A DNA stretch of 64,000 bases from Azolla caroliniana (GCA_043228905.1 JBHGNT010000011.1:5642001-5706000), one strand, 5' to 3'. Numbered from the stretch's first letter, positions 46,152-57,542 are shown. Notes: generated by a model from the letters alone, not told the origin. Translations and numbers: made by a program.

Positions 46152-47036
46152 ATGGCAATTGTTAGCGTTCAAGAATACCAATCTGTCCTCTCAGAGTTGC
46201 AGTGCTTGAAAGAAAAGTTTGTAGCACTAGAACAAGAAAATCAACGGTTGTTGGGGGATCTTCAACAAATCTCTCTAGAGATGTAGCAAATGCAACAACA
46301 ACACGGAGAGTTGGCATTACGTGTACAACAACTTGAAGCAACCATTGTGTCCTTACAACAACAGGGATCAAGTACTCAAGGAATTCATAAAGAACCCAAT
46401 ATCGGTCTTCCTACAAAATTCGATAGAACGCAGTCACAATTCAGGGAATTCCTTAATCAGGTATGTCTTGTGATTCAAATGCATCATTCCCGATATCCCA
46501 TCGATGCATCACGAGTGGGATTAGTAGGCACGTTGCTTAAGGGCCCAACTTTGGCATAGTTTGCACCTTTATTAGAACAAATATCTCCATTGTTAAATAA
46601 TTTTGAGGAATTTATTAGCGAGTTTAAAGCCTGTTTCGGGGTAACCAATAATGTTAGGACGACAATCAATAAAATCCAAAGATTGCGTCAAGGTGATCGT
46701 CCAACCTCAGCATATATTGCGGATCTCCGTCTACTCGCCGTCGATATTCCCAGAGATGATCTAGCATTGATGGAGCAATTTCGATGGCCTTCGATACGAT
46801 GTTCGGAACGTCAATTACAAATGCCAAGAACAAGGTCGGAGCACACATATGCCTCAGTCGTAGCAAAACCATTTGCAAGGGAGTCATATAATGCAACTCC
46901 AGTAAATACTCCAACCCTGATGGAAATCGACACTACACGTCGTCACAGACTGTTATCGGAAGAGGAAAAGCAGCGACGCCAAGCAAATCGATTATGTCTT
47001 TATTGTGGTGGACCGGGGCATATTGCAGTAAATTGA
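46152..47036 (+). pseudogene. Gypsy E gag
   Basis: ATG at 46152 opens a coiled-coil-like N-terminus (QSVLSELQCLKEKF) with stops at 46285 and 46557. The second half carries the gag block LNNFEEFISEFKACFG and RLRQGDRPTSAYIADLRLLA. A zinc knuckle CLYCGGPGHIAVN is followed by TGA where the last cysteine should be. One nonsense change therefore destroys the knuckle and ends the frame. Confidence 0.88.
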
Positions 47037-47216
47037 CCCTATAGGCCAAGAAGACAGGTAAATCAAATAACCGCTAGTACTAATAATATTAAGCCCGAGT
47101 CTATTAGGAGTGTTTGATAATTCCAATAGCCCAAGCTTATCAAACAAATTTGAAGTCCTTAGTCAACTAGAAGAAGAGTTAAACGACTAAGTCCAACCAA
47201 AATAGGAGTTGTTTGG

Positions 47217-49275
47217 TTGGACAACCCTAGATCTGTGCAGCCCATTAGTAGTTCCATTCTCTCTAAGCAAGTTAGCAATGTCTTCCTAGTTCAAGTAGCT
47301 ACTAGTACTAAAAGTATCCCTCCAGTACATGTCTTAGCACTCCTATATTCCGAATCTAATTCTTGCTTCATGGATAAGAATTTTGCCCAAGCTCATCAGA
47401 TATCCCTAAGAAAACTCCCTTGCCTAGCCTCTATAATAGTCATTGATGGTTGCCCCATTGCTTTCGGAAATATCGTAGAAGAGTCAGATCCAATTAGTGT
47501 TGTCCTAGATAATTTGGCATGTGTAGTATCATTCAATATAATTAGTAGTCCAGAACATCTAATTGTTTTGGGGTTACCATGGTTCAAGTTACACAATCCA
47601 GACATGGATTGGAGAACAAGAGAAAACTGGTATCGACAACCTCGAGAATCTACTCATAAGGTTTCAACCATTTCGCTACATCAACTACGCGAGGAAGGAC
47701 ACAAGGAATCAATGTTTGTATTCGCAGTAACAATAAAACCTTCCAGAACCACTAAAGAGGAATCCATAGTTCAACTTCCAGAATAGTATCTTCATTATGC
47801 CGGCGTGTTTGATAAGGTACAAGCCAATATTCTTCCTCACCATCGACCGTATGATTGTCCCATTGATTTACAACCAAGAAAAGAGCCACCATGGGGACAA
47901 ATCTACAACTTGTCACCAACCAAGCTAGAAATCCTTCGAGAACAGGTTGCCCGCGAGGGGTCAATTTGCGCTAGAATAGCTTGAGTGAAAGCGTCTGTCT
48001 TTAAGTCTTCAACAACCAGGTACGGACTATCGACAATTCGAATGTCATGATGGATTACTATTCTTTAAGAAACTCTTGTATGTTCCCAATGGTAAACATT
48101 GGATTTAGTACAATGATCATTTTGGTGGCCTCATATGCAACGATTTGTCGAAGACTATGTTCGGACATGTGATACATGTTGCAGAGCAAAGATGCCAAGA
48201 CATCATCCATATGGTTTATTGGAACCATTACCAATTCCAAGCAAGCTATGGTAGTCCATTTCTCTAGATTTGATCACAGATCTTCTAGTTTCAAAGGGAT
48301 TCGATGTGATCTTAACAATAGTGGATCGATATACTAAGATAGCAATCACTAGTGAAGAAACCACTGAAATTGTCATGTGTGAGGTATTTCAGCATTATGG
48401 CCTCCCGGATAGTATCATTAGCGACCGTGGACCTCAATTCGTCTCGAAATTTTGGAAGCCTCTCTTCAAAATGCTCAAGGTCACTTGTAACCTCTCCTCC
48501 GGCTATCACCCTCAAACAGACGGCCAAGCAGAACGAACAAATCAAACGCTGGAAGAGTATCTTCGATGTTTTCTAAGCTATCAACAAGATGATTGGGTGG
48601 ATATTCTCCACTTTGCCGAATTTGCTTATAATAACTCTATCCACTCATCGACTAGGGTTACACCATTGTATGCTTATAAAGGCTATCATCCTTGATTGTG
48701 TGTGTTCGAAATTCCGGAGTTACCCACAAATCCTCATGCAGAGGATTATTTGGAGTGGCTACGCAAGATACAAGCAGACCTATCTACCCATTTACATCAA
48801 CCTCAACAAACACAGAAGGCTTATGCGGATCGTCATCAGCTTCCATCCTGTTTTGACATTGGAAATCGGGTATGGCTATTACGATGACACATCAAGACTA
48901 CTCGACCATGCGATAAATTGGATTATCGAGGATTAGGTCCTCTTTCCGTATTATCGGAAAAATTAATGATGTCATTTTTCTTCTTGATCTACCTCCGCAA
49001 CTACGGTTACATCCGGTTTTTCATAGTTCTCTTCTCAAACCCTATCAAGATAACACTATTCCAAATCGTATTACACCACCTCCACCCCCGATCGAGCTTT
49101 AAGCAGAGGACTGGAGTACAAAGTTGCTGCCATCTTTGATTCCAAGATTTTTCGCAACAAGCTCTACTATTTGGTCGATTGGTTAGGCCAAGCGAGCGTA
49201 CTTGCGAACCAGTCAAGAATGTTGCAAATGCTTGAGCTCTTATTCAGGACTTCCATCGACACTATCCCGACAAAC
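47217..49275 (+). pseudogene. Gypsy E protease, partial RT, integrase and chromodomain
   Basis: The 47217-47786 frame covers the protease and linker region (the Asp-Ser-Gly core is eroded to YSES). At 47790-47980 the RT entry segment is readable (HRPYDCPIDLQPRKEPPWG). Then RT and RNase H are missing. Integrase resumes with a zinc motif (CDTCCRAKMPRHHPYG, about 48150-48210) and an open frame 48270-48695 with ISDRGPQFVSKFW and HPQTDGQAERTNQTLEEY, which keeps the second Asp and the Glu. A chromodomain remnant (KLYYLVDWLG) lies at about 49145-49190. The chromodomain and integrase type point to Tcn1-like chromoviruses known from basal land plants and fungi. Confidence 0.87.
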
Positions 49276-49317
49276 TAGGTCCTCCATCTAAGACGACTCG
49301 TAACACTCGTCGTCTTT

Positions 49318-49339
49318 GGGGGGGGGGGGGGGGGGGGGG
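49318..49339. repeat. 22-base poly-G run
   Basis: Sits three bases before the right LTR of gypsy E and acts as, or has grown from, its polypurine tract. The exact length is unreliable in any sequencing method. Confidence 0.9.
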
Positions 49340-49342
49340 TAG

Positions 49343-49759
49343 TGTCGTGATATGGCATGGTATGGCTCCAAAAGGATTCGAACCCATGACCTTGTGTTAC
49401 GCAGGCTGAACCCTTGCCATTTAACCATGAATTGTAATACGAAAGATATTAGTTTCATTTATTGTTTCTATAGGCAATTCATGTATATTCTAGATTACTC
49501 TAGAACATTCTAGAAACTTCAAGAGTAATCTTGACAACACTGTAAATAGAGGCATAAGACATTATTTCGAACTAATTCAGTTCAACGCTAGTCTTAAGCC
49601 TCCTAGCTATTCTTGTATATTCTCTTCATATAATATACCGTTTGTTATAATCATTCTCTCTCTTTCCTTCTCTCGAGAGTTCTACACCCTCTTTCCCTCT
49701 TACTACTAATCCTTATCTGTAGTACTAATTCCCTCTTTGTCTTTGTACTATTCCTAACA
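49343..49759 (+). repeat. 3' LTR of gypsy E
   Basis: Starts TGTCGTGATATGG and ends TTCCTAACA, 417 bases. Includes the promoter box region and, near its start, an antisense tRNA-like module. Confidence 0.9.
49369..49441 (-). other. Antisense tRNA-like module in gypsy E LTR
   Basis: On minus: TGGTTAAATGG (49417-49427) fits the box A consensus and GGTTCGAATCC (49374-49384) fits box B perfectly, separated by 32 bases. No obvious acceptor stem. It would support RNA polymerase III initiation directed out of the LTR toward the integrase, if active. Confidence 0.6.
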
Positions 49760-49765
49760 CCTTTG

Positions 49766-51118
49766 GCATACATGGCCGATTTTACCTTGTTCGAATCGAG
49801 AATGAACATCCGTCTCTTCGTCCCCTAGCAATGAGTCAGTCACCTTTTTCTATAAAGCATCCTTCGTTGTTGAAACGAACTTGCATGTCTTGCTCCACGA
49901 TTTGGCCAACTGAGAGCAAATATCTTTATTATTATAGGAACGTGCAAGACATTCTTGATGCAATTGTTTTGGTCATCGTTGCTGAATGGAACGTTGCCGA
50001 CCCATTGCCGATGTGCTGAATGGGATGCGTGGTGTCATCTCTCGTCTCTATGTAGCCGGGTCAATCTAGCGTTCCTAGGTCATGAAACCACTCTTGGTGT
50101 GACGTCATATGATGTGAGGCTCCGGAGTCAACAAACCACATGTCTTCTGAGTTGGAGGTGCTTGTGGAGTCGGAGGCCGTCATAGAGTTCGCTCTATGTC
50201 TCATTACGAATAGCCCACCGTAGTCGTCGTATTCAGAGTTGGTGGTGTAATTTGTGAGTTGTCGGCTTGTCGAAGCTGACTCACTTCTCTTCTTTCGGCA
50301 CTCCTCTTCACGGTGGCCGATTTTGCCGCAATAGTTGCAAGTAGCGGGCCTCATTTGCCAACCTTGTTTGGCATGGAAGCTCCCCCTTCTTTCGAAGTTT
50401 CCTCGATGGCTTCCGTCTTGTTGTCGAAGGTTTGAGTTCCCTTCGTGAGATTGGTCGAATCGACCTCTTCTACCGTCGCGACCTTGTCCTTAGCTACCAT
50501 CCAAATTCGAGAAGAACATTTTTCCTTCGGACGTCTTGGTCTTGGTTCGGACGTGGTTCTCTTCAACCAATAACATTGATTGGAGGTCGAAGAATGAAGG
50601 AGGTTTTCTCTCACGAAGATAGCCTTCCTTATCGGGTCGAACTGATGTGGGAGGCCGTCCAAGCATACTTGAACCATCTCGTCTTCATCGACGTTTATGT
50701 TGATGGAGCCAAGTGAGTCGCAAATGCTCTTGATCTTGGCAGTGTAATCCGACACGAGCATATCTTTTTGTTGGATGTTGTTCACCTCTTGTTGGAGTTG
50801 AAGCTTGCGGGTGCTCGTGTTGGCGGAATTTTTTTTCTTAAAGTTCGCTAACGCTTCTTTAGGTGTCTTGGCATCTCGAATGTGGCTAAGCATGTGGTCA
50901 TGGACACATGTTGCCAAGCAATACATTACCTTACTCGCTTCGTGCTCCCACATTGGGTAGTTGGCATTTGTGATGTCGAGTTTGTTTTCGAATGCACCGA
51001 TGATGTAGCTCCAATACCCTTGGCCGACTAGGTATTGGCTCATCTTGTCCTCCCAAGATGAATAATTGCTTTGGTCTAGCTTTTCACTTGGGAGCGAGCT
51101 ACCCATTTGTTTATTCAT
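49766..51118 (-). pseudogene. Copia F gag and protease
   Basis: Gag starts at 51118 (GSSLPSEKLDQSNY, then YLVGQGYWSYI, KLQLQQEVNNIQQ) and is open to 50351. A CCHC knuckle CNYCGKIGHREEEC and protease WFVDSGASHHMTSH follow in the 50061-50354 frame, offset from gag. A further segment down to 49766 covers the sequence after protease. Gypsy E interrupts it there. Confidence 0.9.
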
Positions 51119-51286
51119 GTTGATGTAGTGTATTCTTTCTTGGCTTTTCTTCCTTTGGTCATGTACACATGCTATGTAGCGGCCTACGGTAGCGGATAAC
51201 CAGATTTGTTGTCGACGTCTTGAACACACAATCACGAAGAGTCGAGTGGGCTAAGTGGATATACTAAACCATGCACTTTGATACCA

Positions 51287-51756
51287 TGTTAATAATTAGG
51301 TGATGAATTAAGGGTTAATTAGTAATTAATTATGTGAGTAGTTAATCACGTATGTGATTAAGTAGCGAAAAATTATGTGATATGTGTGTGTATGTTTGTG
51401 AGAGGAAGAGGGAGAGGAAGATACACTTATGAACAATAAGATAAATAAAGGATGATTAACGAGAGTTTCGCTAAAGACTTTTCTCTATATTGATGAGCAT
51501 CATCAAATACAAAAATACCCACAATGAGGTATATATACATCTCATGTGCAAAGGTGCACATGTGTGAGTAGAATATAGGTACAACGGTGTAATTCCTATA
51601 TTAAATGTACTTGGGAGTGGAGGATCTAGAATGTATCCCATTTACTTAAGTACAGAATCGTATTTAAGGCTTTATAGTCAACACTTCTATCTAGGTAATT
51701 ACTAAGTTTCATGGTTAACTAAATGTCTAAGCTTAATTGAGCTTGATATCTAAACA
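51287..51756 (-). repeat. 5' LTR of copia F
   Basis: 470 bases, partner of 43969-44448. On minus it is followed directly by the primer site TGGTATCAAAG (plus 51276-51286). At its other end it abuts copia G sequence, which it interrupts. Confidence 0.93.
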
Positions 51757-52105
51757 AGGGGTATAAGTGTTTCAACCCCTCCACCAAGAAGGCATGAGTG
51801 AGTAGGGATGTCGTATTCGATGAATCGACATCTTGGTACATAGTCGACTCAGCTCCATCCGATCCAATTGAAACCGATTTTGATATAGACTCAGAGGAGA
51901 ACAATCGACTATTGTTCACGCCATAGGAGAGTCCAATATCAACCAGATTGAGTGGACCATAGGAGCCACCGAGCGACCATAGCACGTTGCGACCAAGTTC
52001 GAAATTGGAGAAAGGGAAGGGCAAAATGCCTGAGAATGAAGACTCGGATGGAAATGAATCGGATCACTCACCCGACAGTAAGTATTGTGGATTGGATGTT
52101 CCTAT
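51757..52105 (+). pseudogene. Copia G fragment (integrase linker)
   Basis: Plus-strand remnant closely resembling element D at 35765-36125: CFNPSTKKA, SRDVVFDES, then a Ser/Pro linker with KLEKGKGKMPE. Contains several stops. It is bordered by the F LTR on the left and a gypsy-type LTR on the right. Confidence 0.85.
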
Positions 52106-52388
52106 TGTGGTGTGCATGTATTCCTTTGTGCCACCCTTTTAGCACACCCTTTTTAGGATGCATGTACCTAAGCCGACCTACCCTTTTAGCTAAGCCAATC
52201 CAAATGGGCACCTTTGTATCAACTATAAATTGAGCAAGAAGTAAGAAGCTAAGTAGGTTGGTTTTGATCTCTTATGTGCATTTCACATATTGGTAGAGAC
52301 GACGGGCGGCAGTCCCCCACATCCAAGCATCCACCTTTTCCCCCTCAACTTAGGTTCCCCACGAACTTCTTGTCCCATGAATTTCTCT

Positions 52389-52566
52389 GATCCCCCTCCT
52401 ACATGATAGCCGTCATGTCCCCCACCTTAGCCAAGTCCAGGTGGCCCTCAGTCCACATGAGCAATTGATCTTTCCCCGATCCCCCTTCAACACGATAGCC
52501 CTCTTGTCCCCCACCTCAGCATAGTCCAGGTGGCCCTCAGTCCACAAGAGTGATTGATCTCTATCC
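52389..52566. repeat. 89-bp direct duplication
   Basis: Copies begin at 52389 and 52478 with GATCCCCCT and share ATGTCCCCCACC-like and CCAGGTGGCCCTCAGTCCAC blocks. C-rich. Confidence 0.88.
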
Positions 52567-52589
52567 ACCAATTGCGAGCTTGTTTTCCG

Positions 52590-53002
52590 TCATTAGCCCC
52601 ATCCAGCTATTATCTGATCAGTGTCGCCGGTTCCACGGGGATGTCCTCAACATTGTTGCAACTCAACTAGGTATCCATACTATCCTTAAGTCCCCACACC
52701 ATCCTCAGACAAATGGCCGCACCAAACGCCTCAACAAGACCCTTAAGAAGGAGATTGCCTCTTACATTGATCCATGCCACAAAACCTAGGATGAAATCTT
52801 GCCTTTCATCACCCACACCTACAATACATTTGTACATGCGTCGACACATATCAACCCTTTTCAAGCACTCTATGGGCGTAATCCTCGCCTCCCACCATAA
52901 TCGTTCATTGATTTCCATTTGAAACTTGCCAACATGGATAGTGCCACTTGGGAGCTCTGTCTCCAACAAATGTTCCCCCTCCTTCGACAAGCCATTGCTA
53001 AA
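52590..53002 (+). pseudogene. Gypsy L integrase fragment
   Basis: LLSDQCRRFHGDVL, then HPQTNGRTKRLNKTLKKEI, then YNTFVHASTHINPFQALYGR and FIDFHLKLAN. This is the second half of a Ty3/gypsy integrase core; the catalytic Glu is replaced (TKR for TER). Stops at 52788 and 52899. It differs from the integrases of E and I. Confidence 0.87.
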
Positions 53003-55676
53003 GGCGTAATGGTACGCCATATAATCGTTGTAGCCGAATTGGCTTATGGGGTTCTTTTCACGGGTGGATTGTAGGAGCTTCTTGTTTGCGGATACTACGG
53101 CTTTCTCTGCTCCATTTGTCCGGATCTCAAGGCCTTCGAACTCACTATCGAAGGAGTGAGTCGATTACTTGTCGTCGAAGTGATCGTCTTCATACTCCGG
53201 CATTTTCGCCTTGCCTTTGTCCAGCTTTGAACTCAGCGAGATGTGCTTTGATCACTTAGGGGCTCTTGTGGTCCACTAAGCCTTGTTGTAATTGGGCTTT
53301 CTTCGAACATGCGCGTGAGCCGATATTCGGCTTCTTCAACGGAATTCGGGTCAAGCGGAATCGAAGTCAAAGTTGTCTCTGGTGCGTACCAAGATGCGGA
53401 CTTGTTGAAAACGACGTCTCGACTTACTCGAGATTTTCGAGTTGAGGGGTTATAACACTTGTACCCCTTTTGCGCTAGTGAGTATCCTATGAGGATACAT
53501 TTCTCCGACTTCGGGTCGAGCTTTTGTCGCTTTTCATCGGGGATGTGCACATACACAATGGAGCCGAATATCCGAACATGTGATAGATTCAGCTTCTTTC
53601 CTTGTGCGCGAATGGACTTACTCATGCGACGTGAGTTCATGCACGCCGGATGTCGTACACCGTTCATGAGATAGACGGTCATGTTAGCTGCTTCCGCTCA
53701 ATATGATTTCGGCATGTGCTTTTCGTTAAGCATAGCCCGTGCCACTTCGAGGATGTGTCAATTCTTGTGTTCGACTACTTCGTTCTGTTGTGCCGTATAT
53801 CGACACGAAAATTCTCGTTGAATCCCTTCTTTTCAAAGATGGCGTGTAAACTCATCCGAGAAATATTCTTTGCCTCCTTCCGATCGAAGGCACCGTACGT
53901 GTCGACTCGTAGCTTTTTCAACTCCACTCTTGAATTTTTGGAAGTGTTCGAACACTTCGCTCTTTTGCCATATCGGGTAGATCCAGGTGTGCCTAGAAAA
54001 GTCGTCGATAAAGGTCACGTAGTATCGGCATCCACCGAATGTCGCCGTTTGAGCCGATCCCCATACATCGGAATTAATTACGTCGAGTATGCCTTTGCTT
54101 ACATTCCTCTCCCTCAGAAATGGATGCCAATGTTGCTTGCCGAATTGGCAAGCCGCACATACGCCTTCAATCTCTCTCTCTTTGAAGGTTGGGAGTCCGA
54201 TGACGACTCCTTTCGATTACATCGCCTTGAGCTTTTGAAGGTTGATATGGCCAATCCGCTTGTGCCATAACTCTATGTCGGACTCAACTTTCTTGCCTTT
54301 TGCGAACATGGCCGATTTCATCTTGTGCGAGTCGAGAATGAACATTTGGCCCTCTCTTCGTCCGCGCCCGATGAGTCGGCCCTCTTTTTCAATGAAGCAA
54401 CCGCCTTGATTAAATCGAACTTGCATTCCTTGCTCTACAATTTGGCCAATGGAGACCAAATTCTTCGTGATAGTTGGTACATGCAAGACATTTTTAATGT
54501 AAGTTTGCTTACCTTCTTTTCCGAACGGAACATTGCCGATGTGCCGAATCGGGTGCGTAGTGTCGTCTCCGGTTTCGACATAGCCGGGTCGGTCTGGCTC
54601 TCGAAGTTCTCGGAACCATTTTTGATGCGACGTCATATGGTTCGAGGCACCGGAATCGACAAACCATACGTCTTCCGGACTGGAGGCACTAGTAGAAGTA
54701 GAGGCCGACATAGAATTCGCTCTATGTTTCATTACGAATAATCCACCGTAGTTGTCGTACTCGGAGTCGGCGGCGTAATTGGTGAGTTGTCGACTAGTGG
54801 AAGCCGACTCACGCATGTTCTTTCGGCACTCTTCTTCACGGTGGCCGACTTTGCCGCAATATCCGCATCCGATTGAGGTTTGTCCGCTCGAACTAGAATG
54901 GTGACTCCCCCTTCTTCCAAAGGTTCCTTGATGGCCTCCATCTTGTTGCCGTAATTGAGAGTTGTTTTCGTAAATTGGACCTCATCCGCCTCATCCTTGG
55001 CCGAATCGGCCTCTTCTTGCACGACTGCGTCCTCTTCCTCTGTCCGAATGCGTGTAGAGCATGTGGCCTTCCGAGGTGTTGCTCCTTGTTCGAACATGAT
55101 TCTCTTCGACCAACAACATGGATTGAAGATCAAAGAAGGAGGGCGGATTCTCCCGTGCTAGTACGACGGTCCGCATCGCGCCGAACCATGGTGCAAGGCC
55201 ACCGAGGCATATTTGCACCATTTCGTCATCCTTCACATTGACACTTATCGAGCCGAGTGCATCACAAAGCTCCTTGATCTTCAAGGTGTAGCTTGTAATG
55301 GAGATATCCCGTTGTTGGATGTTGTTCAACTCTTGGCGGAGTTGAAGCTTTCTCGCGGTCGTGTTGGCGGCGAAAATCTTTCGTAGATTCTCCCACGCTT
55401 CCTTCGGCTTCTTGGCTTTTCGACCTCTCGAATGTAGCCGAGCATGTGGTCGTGAACACATGTCGCCAAGCAATACATCACTTGGCTTGCCGCTTGCTCC
55501 CAAGTTGCATAGTCGGCGTCTTTCGGGTCGGGTTGGTTTTCTTGTACTCCCTTGATGTAACTCCAATAGCCTTGGCCGACAAGGTATTGGTGCATCTTGT
55601 ACTCCCAAGATGCAAAGTTGTTGCGATCCAACTTCTCACTAGGGAGAGCGCTCCCCATTTGAGTATTCATTGTCAA
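53003..55676 (-). pseudogene. Copia H gag-protease-integrase remnants
   Basis: Gag starts at 55676 or 55670 (GSALPSEKLDRNNF, YLVGQGYWSYIKG). A frameshift near 55430 moves gag into the 54991-55608 frame (KEAWENLRKIF, ELNNIQQRD). A CCHC remnant lies near 54860-54880. The protease-to-integrase-zinc frame at 54217-54816 is open for 199 codons (WFVDSGASNHMTSH, IELWHKRIGH). The integrase core is broken; TFIDDFSRHTWIY at 54000 and KCILIGYSLAQKGY at 53470 are recognisable. Confidence 0.9.
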
Positions 55677-55837
55677 TTAAGCTTCCTTTCTTCCTTTCCT
55701 TCTCTCTCGAACACGAGCTATATAGTGGTACTACGATAGCGATGAACCGGTTCTTCTTGAACGTCGGCGTAGAGCACAACACACAATCACGATGAGGCAA
55801 GGGGGCTCAATCGAGCTACCAAATCACTCTGATACCA

Positions 55838-56297
55838 TGTAAAGAATCGATGGTGATTCTTGTGCAACGGAATAGATATGTGTGTGTGAGAGAGAGAGAG
55901 AAAAAAAAAAAATAGAGGAGAGAAGAGAACACAAGATAGATAAGCAAGAGAAATAAAATACTCAAGAAGAAGGTGTATATTTCACAAGTAGAATAAGAAT
56001 TACAAAATGTAGCATAACAAGGAGTCACAACCGACTAGTATGAAGTATGAGGAGGGTGCTTTATATAGAGTCACCCTCTCTCTTCATTAACTTACAACAA
56101 CCACTCTCTCTCTTGGGGAATGTGAAGACTCATAATCATGGGGAATATGTAACTCATTAGTTATGTGTATAGAATATGATTTTGTGACACATAGTTAATG
56201 TGTAGAGAGTAGTGGTATGACTCTTGACCTTTGAGTAATCATGGATTCTCAAAAGGTGTGTTCACACGTTGCACTATGTTAAGCTTGATTCTCAACA
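55838..56297 (-). repeat. 5' LTR of copia H
   Basis: On minus it starts TGTTGAGAATCAAGC and ends TTCTTTACA, 460 bases. CTATATAAAG (plus about 56058-56068) is the promoter box. A GA/GT microsatellite and a poly-A run lie near 55879-55912. Confidence 0.82.
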
Positions 56298-56542
56298 GGA
56301 AGATCGTGGCCGACCGAGGGGAGTTGGATGCGCAAGAAGGTGAGGAGCTATTCAACCGACGAGGGGTCAAGCTTTCCCTCACGATGACATATAATCTGGA
56401 GGAAAATGGCAAGGTCGAATGAGGGAACGGGCCGATCGTGAAGGCGATAGTGTGAGCATGCGACGGACGGGTCGAGAACTGGCCGCAACTTCTCCCTTAT
56501 GTGCTATGAGCTGACCAGACTACGCACGGTTTGGTAATCAGG
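56298..56542 (+). pseudogene. Gypsy I integrase fragment, part 1
   Basis: A Ty3/gypsy integrase stretch: a VADRGE-like start, GVKLSLTMTYN, then IVKAIV and GRVENWPQLLPYVL. Interrupted at 56542 by element J and continued at 57922 in the same frame when J and one target copy are left out. Confidence 0.85.
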
Positions 56543-56645
56543 TGTCATGAAGACATACATTTTGTCTTATCAGGAGTCGAACCCACAACTTCTTGGTCTA
56601 TGTGTTGAACCTTTAAGTTTCAGCCTTGCGACCATACCTCCCCCA

Positions 56646-56677
<32 letters not shown>

Positions 56678-56761
56678 TTGCAGAGTCATCAATATAACAT
56701 CCGCCAATCCCTAGTCGATATTGTTTACGATTGAGACTACGACAGTATTTAATCGTCTTCA

Positions 56762-56818
<57 letters not shown>

Positions 56819-56819
56819 A

Positions 56820-56851
<32 letters not shown>

Positions 56852-57504
56852 TTGACAATGAAATACGAATGCTCCCAATTGTCCCCATTAATCATTACTT
56901 CGGTCCTGAAGACCAAAACAATACGACCAGAGTCCTATCACATTATTCCATGCTAATGTATTCAGAGCATATGCTTGCTTTGAGCACTCTAATTTTTTCA
57001 AAGTAACATCGTTGAATCCGTATCCCGACCAGTTAAGGATAGAAGTGTGTCCCCGACAAAAAGGACGGCGCAACCAGTGCACACCAAAGAGGTAGACCAC
57101 TCGCCCCGCCCCGAGATCCAACTACGAGCTTTTTAACTACAATGACTTAAATATACGCTATTGGAGCTGGAATTACCAGGGCTGCTGGCACATGGTAGGA
57201 TCAACCATGTATACCATCAAAGAAACTTCACATCATATATGTTATTACAATGAAAAAGGGGGATAATGTCCTGAAAACATACATTTTGACTTATCAGGAG
57301 TTGCCACACAACTTCTTGATCTATGTATTGAACCTTTAACCATTGTAATAACATATATAATGTATAGTTATAATAATTATATTTTTAGTGATTTCAAGAT
57401 ATTTGGAATATTCTAGAACATTCTAGAAACTCCATAAGGATCTATAAATAGGTGTTTATACATTCATCACAACTCATTCGGTTCAAATTGTCGTGACTCG
57501 TGAG

Positions 57505-57542
<38 letters not shown>

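Larger units (their letters stand above)
45754..49759 (+). mobile_element. Chromodomain Ty3/gypsy element E (Tcn1-like), internally deleted
   Basis: Left LTR remnant 45754-46066, right LTR 49343-49759, 22-G polypurine run before the right LTR. Gag (46152-47036), protease-region remnant, the first residues of RT, integrase and a chromodomain remnant follow in gypsy order. The block from early RT through RNase H is missing near 47985. The left LTR lacks its first 100 or so bases, at the same junction where element F lost sequence, so a deletion followed insertion. Confidence 0.9.
43969..51756 (-). mobile_element. Ty1/copia element F, split by gypsy E, lacks RT-RNase H
   Basis: LTRs at 43969-44448 and 51287-51756; gag and protease at 49766-51118; integrase part at about 44600-45753. 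Gypsy element E occupies 45754-49759. Reverse transcriptase and RNase H are absent: the coding remnant ends shortly after the integrase linker (about 44600) and is followed by the polypurine tract GAGGGGGCG and the 3' LTR. About 160 bases of F, between protease and integrase zinc motif, are also missing at the left E junction. Confidence 0.88.
52106..53002 (+). mobile_element. Gypsy element L remnant: short LTR, leader and integrase
   Basis: A TG...CA segment of about 182 bases (52106-52287) with a CTATAAATT box looks like a short LTR. It is followed by a leader with an 89-bp duplication and then directly by Ty3/gypsy integrase sequence, so gag, protease and RT are missing. It is cut at 53002 by copia H sequence on the opposite strand. 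The LTR call rests on one copy only. Confidence 0.6.
53003..56297 (-). mobile_element. Ty1/copia element H, lacks RT-RNase H
   Basis: Minus-strand element: 5' LTR 55838-56297, primer site directly next to it (plus 55825-55837, TGGTATCAGAGTG on minus), gag, protease and integrase to about 53003. It ends abruptly in the linker before RT (GYNDYMAYHYA) against gypsy L sequence. No 3' LTR. Confidence 0.87.

Noticed and set aside
52667-53020. 117-codon minus ORF
   Set aside because: It is antisense to the recognisable gypsy L integrase and partly chimeric with copia H.
56617-57191. Functional 18S rRNA gene
   Set aside because: Only about a third of the gene, heavily substituted and enclosed by transposon arms.
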